Positions 17,721 through 25,813 of a stretch of DNA of 64,000 nucleotides are shown one piece after another. The DNA comes from Candidatus Endomicrobium neocapritermitis (lineage in GTDB: Bacteria; Elusimicrobiota; Endomicrobiia; Endomicrobiales; Endomicrobiaceae). The stretch lies in NCBI GenBank assembly GCA_009778325.1, contig WRJZ01000051.1, positions 1-64,000 of the forward strand, in the 5' to 3' direction. The translations under genes and the position numbers were made by a program. Position 1 is the stretch's first letter. Each line of letters opens with the position of its first letter. The notes beneath the pieces were generated by a model. The model searched no databases and had not been told where the DNA came from. It saw only the letters and a program-made list of their open reading frames with translations.

Positions 17721-19789
17721 ATTTTTATATTTACGACGGTTTCCATATCAAACTTAAATGATTCGCCGGGTTTTAAAACTTTTTTTACCAACGGGGCAAA
17801 CACGGTTCCCTGATATGTTTTTTCATAACCGTTTTCCGAATTTGAAATAGTTTCTATCGGATAAACAAACGCGGCGCTTTTTTCGGATAACTTAACCTCA
17901 ACCTCTATTTTAAAGTAATCATCGTAGCGCTTCCATAAAGAAATTTCCTTTAAATCCGCGCAATCATCTCCTGTCCTTGACGAAAAAGCAAAGACCTGTT
18001 CGGGAACAAAACACAAATCAGCTTCCTTGTCGGAATTATTTTCTATTTCATAATGTACCGCATACCCCGTAACCGAAGGAATTATTGTTTTGGTCAGACA
18101 GATATCATTGCCGTCAACTTTACCGTTTCTTTTAAGTATAAGCTTTGAAGCCGATATTTTCGCTTCATATTTACCTGAAACAAAGTCTCCGTTTTCTTTG
18201 AATCTCACAAAAGTAAAATCCTCATGTTTCGTTTCTTTAGGTATGAAGTGGTCGATCAAAGATGCTCTTCTGTACAAGTCATAAGAAAGATATTTATCAA
18301 GCCCGGCCTCTTTAACCTTAATCTCGTCATTATGTATAGTGCGGACTTCCTCATCGTCATCGCTGGCGATAACTGCCCGTGATATATTATCTTTAAGTCT
18401 TTTATGATATGATTCATACCTTCTTGTCAGAACATCAAGAAGATTATGGCTTATTTTCAATATGTCAAATTCAAAAATACTTCCGCCGCGGTCTGCTTTT
18501 ACATATATATTTTGAGTTTTGCTTTCGTACAGATATTCATTCTCCATGTCACAGTCAAAATCACAAGATGTCCAGGAAGAGCGCTTTAAAAATGATTTAT
18601 TGTAAAGATTTTCCGCTTTAAGCAAAGAATTATATACCGCGTTTCTCAGATGAGGCAAATAAAGCCCCCCAAACACGCCGTGCCAGTAAGCGCAGTTGCA
18701 CTGCCCCGCGTACAAACTGTCCAAAGATTTTTCCGAAAACGGTTTATTGTTGTCGGTATATTTTTTTATCTTATCGCTTACATAAAGCATTTTTTTGTGC
18801 ATATTGTTGGATTCTTCGTATTTGCTTAAAAAATTTCTCCAAAAACCGCCGCGCATAAAAGTTTTTGCTTCCGCATCGCCGCTATACCTTCCGAGAACAT
18901 TTTCGAATTTTTGCTGGGCGTCGCTCGGAAGAGACCATTCCGACATTTCAAAATAGGAAGCGCACGGAAGATAAACCATTCCGGAAGACTTCCTGGTTTT
19001 AAGTATTTCGGAAAAACTTGCCGTTTCAACTATATCCGAATTTTCTTCGATAGCCGTCAAAAACTTTTCAAGCCATCCGTTTTCATAAACATGCTTATTC
19101 GTGCCCGGCCACATGCCGAACTTTTCCCCGTCGTCAGCCATAACTAAAACCGGAGGCTGTCCGTCTTTTCCGGCGTTCAAAGCGGCCTTTTTAAAATAAT
19201 TTATCGTATTTTCAACATTTTGAAACGGTATCGAATATCTGAGATTCTGGCTTATCGGAAAGATATTCAGAGAACAGCCCTGCTCTTCCGTCGTATAGTA
19301 ACCTCTGAGATTTTCAGGTTCCATGCCGGCAGCCGCAAAATGAGCGTCATCTAAAACGGTATATTCAATGCCGGCTTCGCACAAGTTTTTTGCAAGCCCC
19401 GGCTCCCATACTCTCTCGGCAAGCCATGCGCCGTTAACTTCTTCGCATCCGAATTTGTTTTCCAAATAAGCAGTAAGCTTATTTATCTGCCCTATTTTAT
19501 CCCTGTCGGGAATTGACGTCATTATAGGCTCATAATAACCGCCTGAGAGAATTTCCAAATTTCCGGAAGCAACAAGCTTTTTAACGCTTTTTATATAATC
19601 AGGGTGCTCTTTTGAAATATATTCCCAAAGCATTCCGCTGGCATGCAGACTCCATCTTATTTTTGGATGGTTAAGCATAACCTGCATAAAAGGTTTGTAT
19701 GAAACCTGATAAGCTCTTTCAAAAACCCAGCCAAAATTTCCTACCGGCTGGTGGTTATGAGTGCAAAAAACAAATTTAACTTTACTCAT
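17717..19789 (-). CDS. Glycoside hydrolase family 57, 4-alpha-glucanotransferase/alpha-amylase-like
   Basis: A 690-residue GH57 enzyme lacking a signal peptide, so cytoplasmic. The N-terminal catalytic barrel starts with CTHNHQPVGNFGWV. The predicted nucleophile is Glu125 in GAWLAERVWEP, and the acid is in the Asp219-Asp220 pair of ADDGEKFGMWPG. Both match the Thermococcus litoralis glucanotransferase motifs. The C-terminal part (~300-690) resembles the beta-rich DUF1926-type domains of that subgroup. Expected substrates are maltodextrins, glycogen or other alpha-1,4-glucans. It lies inside the PTS operon between EIIB and EIIC and overlaps EIIC by 4 bp. This suggests coordination of sugar import with glucan turnover; that link is inference. 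Confidence 0.9.
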   Translation of the reverse strand: MSKVKFVFCTHNHQPVGNFGWVFERAYQVSYKPFMQVMLNHPKIRWSLHASGMLWEYISKEHPDYIKSVKKLVASGNLEILSGGYYEPIMTSIPDRDKIGQINKLTAYLENKFGCEEVNGAWLAERVWEPGLAKNLCEAGIEYTVLDDAHFAAAGMEPENLRGYYTTEEQGCSLNIFPISQNLRYSIPFQNVENTINYFKKAALNAGKDGQPPVLVMADDGEKFGMWPGTNKHVYENGWLEKFLTAIEENSDIVETASFSEILKTRKSSGMVYLPCASYFEMSEWSLPSDAQQKFENVLGRYSGDAEAKTFMRGGFWRNFLSKYEESNNMHKKMLYVSDKIKKYTDNNKPFSEKSLDSLYAGQCNCAYWHGVFGGLYLPHLRNAVYNSLLKAENLYNKSFLKRSSWTSCDFDCDMENEYLYESKTQNIYVKADRGGSIFEFDILKISHNLLDVLTRRYESYHKRLKDNISRAVIASDDDEEVRTIHNDEIKVKEAGLDKYLSYDLYRRASLIDHFIPKETKHEDFTFVRFKENGDFVSGKYEAKISASKLILKRNGKVDGNDICLTKTIIPSVTGYAVHYEIENNSDKEADLCFVPEQVFAFSSRTGDDCADLKEISLWKRYDDYFKIEVEVKLSEKSAAFVYPIETISNSENGYEKTYQGTVFAPLVKKVLKPGESFKFDMETVVNIKI

Positions 19790-19804
19790 TTTTACTTCCC
19801 GATT

Positions 19805-20299
19805 TTATTTTATTGCGCATTCTCTTTCTATAACGGCAGCCACATTAACTCTCTCGTCCGCCGGCAAAACCCTGCCTTCAATTTCAATGCCTTTACGGTA
19901 AATTTTTGATAATGCTTCGATATCTTTATCGTCTACCGACAAATTGCACAAAAGCTGTTTTTTACCGACGGTAAAATGCATTCCGCCCACATTTACCGAT
20001 TTAATATCTACCCCGTTTTCTATAACGTCGAGCACATCCGACGGGTTAGAAAACAAAAACATCGTCTTATGTTTATCGTACTTTCCTTCCAAAGCGTCTT
20101 TTGACGCGTCGCTTACCATTTTAATTTCAAGCTCAACGCTGCTCGGAACAGCCATCATTAAAAGCATCCGCTGCATCTGGTCATTCGCAGCCGCGTCGGA
20201 CACAACTACAATTTTATTGATATGTATTGCTTTGAGCCACCCCTGCACAATTTGACCGTGAATAAGACGGTCGTCAATTCTCACAAGTTCAATCGGCAT
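19805..20299 (-). CDS. PTS mannose-family EIIB component
   Basis: A 164-residue cytoplasmic phosphocarrier. The start MPIELVRIDDRLIHGQIVQGW is the canonical EIIB-Man motif, with phosphorylated His14. It receives phosphate from the EIIA at 20436-20846 and passes it to the sugar. Length is normal. It is followed 15 bp later by the GH57 gene and preceded by an inverted repeat. Confidence 0.95.
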   Translation of the reverse strand: MPIELVRIDDRLIHGQIVQGWLKAIHINKIVVVSDAAANDQMQRMLLMMAVPSSVELEIKMVSDASKDALEGKYDKHKTMFLFSNPSDVLDVIENGVDIKSVNVGGMHFTVGKKQLLCNLSVDDKDIEALSKIYRKGIEIEGRVLPADERVNVAAVIERECAIK

Positions 20300-20309
20300 A
20301 CAGCCTCCG

Positions 20310-20432
20310 AATTAACAATTAACAAATAATAATTAACAATTATTGTATTTTTGCTTCGCAAAAATCTATTAATTAGGTTTCGCTTTCGCGAAACTCCTGC
20401 ATTATTCATTATTATTTGTTAATTGTTAATTG
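20310..20432. repeat. Inverted repeat: AATTAAC arms, core 1
   Basis: The left arm ATTAACAATTAACA has a clear 7-nt period; the right arm is TTTGTTAATTGTTAATTG. The core carries TTTTTGCTTCGCAAAAA, TTAATTAGG and GTTTCGCTTTCGCGAAAC. It fills the EIIA-EIIB gap and stops just short of the EIIA stop codon. Confidence 0.92.
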
Positions 20433-20435
20433 CTT

Positions 20436-20846
20436 TTACTTCATTCTGCTCAAAAGTCTCTTTTTTACGTTTATTATGCTTTTTTGTCCGTCAGCCAAAA
20501 CTTTATCCGCAAGTTCCGAAACGTTTTTAACCGATTTTGCCGCAAAAATCGCCGATAACACCATTGGGAGATTAACGCCGGCAAGAACTTCCGTATTAAA
20601 AGCTCTGCACATCGGCACAGACGCGTTACACGGAGTGCCGCCCATCATATCAGTCAAAATCAATACCCCGCTGTCATCGCTTATCTCTTTAAGCAAAACG
20701 TCAATTTTCATCTGCATCTGGGCAAGACTGTCCTGCAAACCGCGGTTCAAAGCATAAATATTAGGCTGTTTTCCGGCAATAGTTTCAGCCGAGTTCAAAA
20801 GTTCCTGCGCCAACTCTCCGTGGGCAACAATAATAATTTTAATCAT
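20436..20846 (-). CDS. PTS mannose-family EIIA component
   Basis: A 136-residue EIIA-Man domain protein. Phospho-acceptor His9 is in IIIVAHGELAQ, and the later LTDMMGGTPCN motif is characteristic. EIIA and EIIB are separate polypeptides here rather than fused as in E. coli ManX. It lies downstream of yvcK, with a MITE-like element in between. Confidence 0.95.
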   Translation of the reverse strand: MIKIIIVAHGELAQELLNSAETIAGKQPNIYALNRGLQDSLAQMQMKIDVLLKEISDDSGVLILTDMMGGTPCNASVPMCRAFNTEVLAGVNLPMVLSAIFAAKSVKNVSELADKVLADGQKSIINVKKRLLSRMK

Positions 20847-20869
20847 TTTTTGTTTTCCTTAATTATTCT

Positions 20870-21140
20870 AGGGTGTGTCGACATATATAACGCACTTGCA
20901 CTGCTCAGATTTTTGAGGAAATTTTAATTTTTTTATGACGTGCATAGCCGGAACTATGTAAGGAATAAAAAAATCAAAATTTACCAAAAAGCTGGCGCAG
21001 CCCTAAGGGTTTGGTCAAAAAAGAGCCAACTCCGTTGTTGCGGCTCCTATCAATAGGCGCCGCTATTGCTTCGTCGCCGCGCCTAGGATTTGGCCCTTTT
21101 TTGACCAAACGCAAGCGCGTTATATATGTCGACACACCCT
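20870..21140. mobile_element. MITE-like element with terminal inverted repeats (271 bp)
   Basis: The ends AGGGTGTGTCGACATATATA (left) and TATATATGTCGACACACCCT (right) are perfect complements, and the match extends to about 29 bp with one mismatch (CGC-A/G-CTTGC). A second nested inverted repeat is GTTTGGTCAAAAAAGAGCC versus GGCCCTTTTTTGACCAAAC. The element has no transposase, so it would be non-autonomous. It runs into yvcK and supplies that gene's last codons and stop. No convincing target-site duplication is seen. Confidence 0.85.
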
Positions 21141-22055
21141 CATTATTGCTTTTGCCAATTTATCGCTGTCGTGCCTCGCGTAAATCTCGTCAGAAAACAA
21201 ACTGCTTTTCACCGTCTTTGTTTTAACTTTATCGGCTTCAACCTGATAAGAATCGTAACGTTTATATCTTTTTAAAACATTTTTTGGAATTTTACCTTTA
21301 TTTGCCAAAATACAATCTATAATTCCGCAGTAAGAGTGTTCTTCAATCGCTTTTATATGGTCGGAAAGTTTATAATCTTTTGTTTCTCCGGGCTGAGTCA
21401 TAATATTACACACGTATATTTTATACGCTTTTGAATTTTTTACTGCGTCCACAACCCCGTCAACAAGCAAATTGACTATTATTGATGTATACAAAGAGCC
21501 CGGCCCGAAAATCATCACGTCCGCTTTTTTCAGCGCTTCCAAAACTTCCGGCGCGGCAGGAGGCGCAAAAGGCGCAAGGTTTATTTTTTTAATTCTTTCA
21601 TTTGCTTTTGATACGGAGCTTTCGCCTCTTATATTTTTACCGTTTTCAAGCTCCGCTTCCAAAGTAATGCTTGAAAGAGTTACCGGCAAAACCCTGCCTC
21701 TTATCGCAAGGACTTCTCCGCTTTTTGCTATAGCGTTGTCAAAACCACCTGATATCGCCGACATTGCCGTCAAAAATAAATTGCCGAACGAATGTCCCGA
21801 AAGACTTCCTTTAGACGGAAATCTGTATTGAAAAAGCCTTGACATCAGGCTTTCTTCTTCCGAGAGAGCGACAAGGCAATTTCTTATGTCCCCGGGCGGC
21901 AAAACTCCAAGCTCGTTTCTCAATATGCCGGAACTTCCGCCGTCATCGGCAACATTAACTATCGCGGTAATATTGCTAAAACGCTTTTTAATTCCTCTAA
22001 GAAGCGTCGATAATCCTGTTCCTCCGCCTAAAGCGACAATATTTAAATTTTGCAT
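21120..22055 (-). CDS. yvcK: YvcK/CofD-like gluconeogenesis-factor protein, 3' end set by a MITE
   Basis: A 311-residue protein of the YvcK family: nucleotide-binding start NIVALGGGTGLSTLLRG, then VNVADDGGSSG and PPGDIRNCL. In Firmicutes YvcK is needed for growth on gluconeogenic carbon and for envelope shape. I start it at the ATG at 22055; an upstream TTG at 22070 falls inside an inverted repeat. The last residues (RVCRHI) and stop are encoded by the terminal repeat of the MITE, so the native tail was replaced. It lies next to rapZ and hprK, the common rapZ-yvcK pairing. Confidence 0.92.
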   Translation of the reverse strand: MQNLNIVALGGGTGLSTLLRGIKKRFSNITAIVNVADDGGSSGILRNELGVLPPGDIRNCLVALSEEESLMSRLFQYRFPSKGSLSGHSFGNLFLTAMSAISGGFDNAIAKSGEVLAIRGRVLPVTLSSITLEAELENGKNIRGESSVSKANERIKKINLAPFAPPAAPEVLEALKKADVMIFGPGSLYTSIIVNLLVDGVVDAVKNSKAYKIYVCNIMTQPGETKDYKLSDHIKAIEEHSYCGIIDCILANKGKIPKNVLKRYKRYDSYQVEADKVKTKTVKSSLFSDEIYARHDSDKLAKAIMRVCRHI

Positions 22056-22060
22056 AACGG

Positions 22061-22175
22061 AAATTAACAATGAACAATTAATAATTCACAATTATTGTGT
22101 TTTTGCTTTGCAAAAACCTATTAATATGTTTCGCTTACCAAAACTCCGACATTGTTCATTTTTATTTGTTAATTG
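22061..22175. repeat. Inverted repeat: AATTAAC arms, core 1
   Basis: Left arm AAATTAACAATGAACAATTA and right arm TTGTTCATTTTTATTTGTTA. The core has TTTTTGCTTTGCAAAAACC and TATGTTTCGCTTACC. It separates rapZ from yvcK and lies directly before the yvcK ATG. Confidence 0.9.
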
Positions 22176-22178
22176 CTT

Positions 22179-23039
22179 TTATCTCCCTCTCAAAATATCT
22201 CTATGATTTATATGCACCTTATACTTTTTCTTTCTTAAAAAAGCCGCAAGCTCTTCGGCCGTAAATACGGATCTGTGCCTTCCTCCCGTGCAGCCTATTG
22301 CTATCGTCAAATAACTTTTTCCTTCTTTAATATATCCCGGCAAAGTATTTTCTATCAATTTTGAAAATATATTAAAGAAAGAAGAAAATTCTTTTTGTTT
22401 TTTTATATAATCTTTTACGGCTTTGTCACGGCCTGTCTTAAATTTGAGGCCGTGAACATAATTCGGATTTGTTATAAACCTGACGTCAAAAATTATGTCG
22501 GCGTCGCATGGAACTCCGTATTTATATCCGAACGAAATAACCGAAATATTTAAATTTTCTTTTCTGGCCGTTGTGCCGGTAAGCTTTGAAATCCTGTCTT
22601 TAAGCTCTCCGATAGTCATATTCGACGTATCTATTACTTCATCCGCCATACCGAACAATTTATTTAATATTTTTCTTTCAAGTGATATCCCCTCGGCTAC
22701 AGAGTTGCCCAAAGGATGTTTTCTGCGCGTTTCCGAATATCTTTTTATGAGGACATCTTCGTCAGAGTTAAAAAATATTATTCTGTAATCTACATTTTTA
22801 TTTTTTAATATTTCTAAAACGTCAGGAAACGAGTCTAAGCATTTCCCGGCCCTTGCGTCTATGCTCATCGCGACATTTTTATATTTTTCAGGATTTTTTT
22901 TACATATATCAATAAAATCGCCCGTCATCTGCAGAGGCATATTATCCACGCATATATAGCCGAAATCCTCAAAAATCTTAAGCGCCTGACTTTTGCCCGC
23001 GCCCGACATTCCGGATACTATATAAAATTTTGTTTTCAT
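22179..23039 (-). CDS. rapZ: RapZ/YvcJ nucleotide-binding protein
   Basis: A 286-residue P-loop protein: Walker A GMSGAGKSQ at ~9-17, VDNMPL, then the C-terminal block IAIGCTGGRHRSV. This is the RapZ (RNase adapter, GlmZ/GlcN6P sensing in enterics) and YvcJ family. Its ATG overlaps the hprK stop by 4 bp. In this setting (hprK, PTS genes, Kdo and LPS genes) a role in balancing carbon and envelope precursors is plausible. Whether a GlmZ-type RNA exists here is unknown. Confidence 0.93.
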   Translation of the reverse strand: MKTKFYIVSGMSGAGKSQALKIFEDFGYICVDNMPLQMTGDFIDICKKNPEKYKNVAMSIDARAGKCLDSFPDVLEILKNKNVDYRIIFFNSDEDVLIKRYSETRRKHPLGNSVAEGISLERKILNKLFGMADEVIDTSNMTIGELKDRISKLTGTTARKENLNISVISFGYKYGVPCDADIIFDVRFITNPNYVHGLKFKTGRDKAVKDYIKKQKEFSSFFNIFSKLIENTLPGYIKEGKSYLTIAIGCTGGRHRSVFTAEELAAFLRKKKYKVHINHRDILRGR

Positions 23040-23980
23040 GATTTTTCTTTTGAAGCTATGATTTCCTGCAGCCTGCCGCTTAAATCCTTCGCCGTAAAAT
23101 GCCCTTTATTTTTAAGCCTCTGGTTAAGGCTGGCAGTTTCAACTAAAACAGCCAGATTTCTTCCCGGGCCTACGGGAATTGTAGCTTCCGGTACGGTAAC
23201 GCCGAGAATATCCGCAAAGTACTCGTCAATGCCGACGCGTTCGTATTTTTTGACGCTTTCCCATTCTTCAAGCCTTATTACCATCTCTATTAGGGATTCG
23301 TCTAAAATATTTCCAATACCGAAAAGACTTTTAACGTCAATGATACCGACGCCTCTGACTTCAATCAAATGTTTTGTGATTTCAAGACCGCTCCCGACTA
23401 AAATGCGGCCCGATTTTTTCTTTATATCGACGATATCGTCAGCCACAAGCATATGCCCTCTTTTGACAAGTTCAAGAGCGCATTCGGATTTACCGATTCC
23501 GGCTTTCCCCATAATCAATACGCCGAGACCGTAAACGTTCGTAAGAACGCCGTGCAGTTTTATCGAAGGAGCAAGCTTTCCGTCTAAATAATGAATTAAA
23601 TCGCCTATGAATGACGAAGAATTTAAAGTCGTTTTAATCAAAGGGACTTCCAGGTCGGCAAATGCTTTTACCATAAATTCCGAAGGTTTTAAGCCCCTTG
23701 TCAAAATACAGCACGTGGCATTTTTATGAGAAAAAATTTTCCGCAAAAGCTCAAGCTGGCTTTCGCCCGGCAAAGAGCTGAGATAAGTATATTCGCTTAT
23801 GCCTATAACCTGAGTTCTTTCATAAGGAAAATGTTCAAAATATCCGGTAAAAGCAAGCCCCGGCCTGTTTATGTCAGCCACGGTAATTTTTCTGCCAAGC
23901 CCGCTCCGGCCTGCCAAAAGTTCAAGTTTTAAATCTTGGCTCTTTTCTTTTAAAAGAGTGCCTACGTCCAAAAACGGCAT
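23036..23980 (-). CDS. hprK: HPr kinase/phosphorylase
   Basis: A 314-residue bifunctional enzyme that phosphorylates and dephosphorylates Ser46 of HPr. The N-terminal domain (~1-130) is followed by the P-loop GKAGIGKSECALEL, VADD, and the family signature VRGVGIIDVKSLFG; the C-terminal LPVGPGRN-like motif IPVGPGRNLAVLVE is present. It overlaps rapZ by 4 bp and the preceding ptsN-like gene by 1 bp, so the three are probably one translationally coupled unit. Confidence 0.96.
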   Translation of the reverse strand: MPFLDVGTLLKEKSQDLKLELLAGRSGLGRKITVADINRPGLAFTGYFEHFPYERTQVIGISEYTYLSSLPGESQLELLRKIFSHKNATCCILTRGLKPSEFMVKAFADLEVPLIKTTLNSSSFIGDLIHYLDGKLAPSIKLHGVLTNVYGLGVLIMGKAGIGKSECALELVKRGHMLVADDIVDIKKKSGRILVGSGLEITKHLIEVRGVGIIDVKSLFGIGNILDESLIEMVIRLEEWESVKKYERVGIDEYFADILGVTVPEATIPVGPGRNLAVLVETASLNQRLKNKGHFTAKDLSGRLQEIIASKEKS

Positions 23981-24438
23981 TAATAAGCGTCCTCTTGCTG
24001 AATAATTTTTACGATTTCTTCTTTTGTTTTGGCATCCCTGATAGCCTGTCTTAAAAATTTATCTTTGAAAAGTCTTGATATTCTTGACAAAGCTTTTAAA
24101 TGCTGGCCGGCAACTTCAACAGGCCCGACAAGAAGGAAAATTATATGCACAGGCTCGCCGTCAAGAGAGTTAAATTCTATGCCTTTGCGCGAAATTCCGA
24201 GAGCGCCCACCTGTTCCTGCAAAACATCGGTTTTACCGTGGGGAATAGCAACGCCCTGCCCTATTCCGGTAGAGCCGAGTTTCTCGCGCTCCAAAACAAC
24301 TTCAATAATCTCATCCGTCTTTTTTACTTTCTTCGTGGACTTGAGCATTTCAACAAGCTCGACAATCGCAGATTTTTTGTCTGTAGCTTTAAGATCAACC
24401 GTAATTACGTCCGGACTTAAAAAATCCATAATTTTCAT
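23980..24438 (-). CDS. ptsN: PTS EIIA of the fructose/nitrogen type (PtsN-like)
   Basis: A 152-residue EIIA-Fru/Ntr domain with phospho-acceptor His67 in GVAIPHGKTD. I chose the ATG at 24438 because GCGGAGG lies 7 nt upstream; a longer frame would swallow this site. There is no linked EIIB/EIIC of the fructose family, and the gene sits between hpf and hprK-rapZ. That is the regulatory-PTS arrangement seen in proteobacteria (hpf-ptsN-rapZ). A regulatory rather than transport role is therefore likely. rpoN, usually linked, is absent. Confidence 0.9.
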   Translation of the reverse strand: MKIMDFLSPDVITVDLKATDKKSAIVELVEMLKSTKKVKKTDEIIEVVLEREKLGSTGIGQGVAIPHGKTDVLQEQVGALGISRKGIEFNSLDGEPVHIIFLLVGPVEVAGQHLKALSRISRLFKDKFLRQAIRDAKTKEEIVKIIQQEDAY

Positions 24439-24494
24439 TTGCTGGCCTCCGCTGCATTTTTGCATTTTCTTGTAGTTTTCATAGTATTTTCGTC

Positions 24495-25046
24495 TTACAT
24501 TTCAGGTTCAAGAAGAACAATCGAACCGCTGTCTTTACGATACAAAACGTTTACTTTATCGGTTTTGCTGTTTAAAAACATATAAACCCTGAAATTCAAA
24601 AGGTCCATTTCATCTATGGCTTCTTCAATGCTGACCGGCCTCAGATCAAAGCGTTTAATTTCGGAAATTTTCGTCCTGGAATCTTCCATGCTGTCATATG
24701 AAAAAACTTCCGCTATTGAACTTTTCTTTTCTTTTGAAACCGCAAGATTTTGTTTTCTGTGCAGTTTGGATATTTCTTTTTGTTTTCTGAGCTGTTTTTC
24801 GAGTTTATCAACCGTAATGTCTATTGAAGCGTAAAGATCCGGCGATTGCTCTTTTGCCCTGAAATTCAGTTTTCCGACGTGAAAATTGACTTCGGTTATC
24901 TGCCTGCTCTTCTCCACAGATAAAATAACATGCGCCCAAACGTCATCCCCGTCAAAAAATTTGGCGGATTTTGAAATTTTCTTACGCACATAAGAATCGA
25001 TCGCGCTTGTAAGCTTAAGATGCCTTGCCGTAATGTTAATCTGCAT
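24495..25046 (-). CDS. hpf: Long-form ribosome hibernation promoting factor
   Basis: A 183-residue HPF. The N-terminal S30AE domain (~1-95; INITARHLKLTSAIDSYV) is followed by a charged linker and a C-terminal dimerisation domain (~125-178; LRPVSIEEAIDEMDLLNFRVYMFLNS). The second domain marks the long form, which in Firmicutes and others forms 100S ribosome dimers alone. It sits between lptB and the ptsN-like gene. Confidence 0.95.
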   Translation of the reverse strand: MQINITARHLKLTSAIDSYVRKKISKSAKFFDGDDVWAHVILSVEKSRQITEVNFHVGKLNFRAKEQSPDLYASIDITVDKLEKQLRKQKEISKLHRKQNLAVSKEKKSSIAEVFSYDSMEDSRTKISEIKRFDLRPVSIEEAIDEMDLLNFRVYMFLNSKTDKVNVLYRKDSGSIVLLEPEM

Positions 25047-25093
25047 TTTCAGTCTCCTTTTATATCAAATTCTTTTACTAATTTCAACGATTT

Positions 25094-25813
25094 TTACATT
25101 TTAAAATTTTCACCCAAATAAACTTTTTTTGCCTTGGGATTCTCAAGAAGTTCTTTGGCGCTTCCCTCCAAAAGTATTTTGCCTTCATAAATAATATACG
25201 CCCTGTCAATAATCTCAAGAGTTTCTCTGACATTATGGTCCGTAATTAAAATGCCGAGCCCTCTTTTTTTGAGATTGGCGATTATCCCCTGAATATCTGA
25301 AACCGTTATCGGGTCTATTCCGACAAAAGGTTCGTCCAAAAGCAAAAACTTCGGGTCATTCACCAAAGCTCTCGCTATTTCAAGCCTTCTTTTTTCCCCG
25401 CCTGAAAGCGTCACGCTGAGCTGTTTGCGCAGCTTTGTAAGCCCGAAATCCTCAAGCAGGCCGTCAACTTTCTCTTTTCGCGCCTTCTTTGAAATAGGAA
25501 GCATCTGCGCTATTGCGTATAAATTATTTTCAACGGTAAGGCCTCTGAAGATAGACGGCTCCTGCGAAAGATAGCCGACGCCGGATCTTGAACGCTGGTA
25601 CATAGGCCAGTCCGTTATCTCTTTATCGTCAAGATAAACGCTTCCGTCATACGGTTTTATAAGGCCGACAGTCATATAAAATGTTGTAGTTTTTCCGGCT
25701 CCGTTCGGCCCGAGCAGACCGACAATTTCGCCCTGCTTGACGTTAATACTCACGCCGTTTACAACCATTCTGTATTTATATTTCTTAAAAAGTTCTTCGG
25801 ATCGTAATATCAT
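25094..25813 (-). CDS. lptB: LPS export ABC transporter ATPase LptB
   Basis: A 239-residue ABC ATPase: Walker A GPNGAGKTT, signature LSGGEKRRLEIARAL, Walker B FLLLDEPFVGIDP, switch His in ITDHNVRETL. This is the LptB subfamily, which powers extraction of LPS from the inner membrane with LptFG. lptFG are not in the window. The ATG overlaps the lptA stop by 4 bp. Confidence 0.95.
   Translation of the reverse strand: MILRSEELFKKYKYRMVVNGVSINVKQGEIVGLLGPNGAGKTTTFYMTVGLIKPYDGSVYLDDKEITDWPMYQRSRSGVGYLSQEPSIFRGLTVENNLYAIAQMLPISKKARKEKVDGLLEDFGLTKLRKQLSVTLSGGEKRRLEIARALVNDPKFLLLDEPFVGIDPITVSDIQGIIANLKKRGLGILITDHNVRETLEIIDRAYIIYEGKILLEGSAKELLENPKAKKVYLGENFKM

Noticed and set aside
18826-19029. Small minus-strand frame within the GH57 gene
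   Set aside because: Alternative frame of an intact GH57 coding sequence, with no start signal or family match.
20861-21149. Target-site duplication around the 271-bp element
   Set aside because: Flanks share only ATTATT with offsets and mismatches (AATTATTCT versus CATTATTGC); not convincing.
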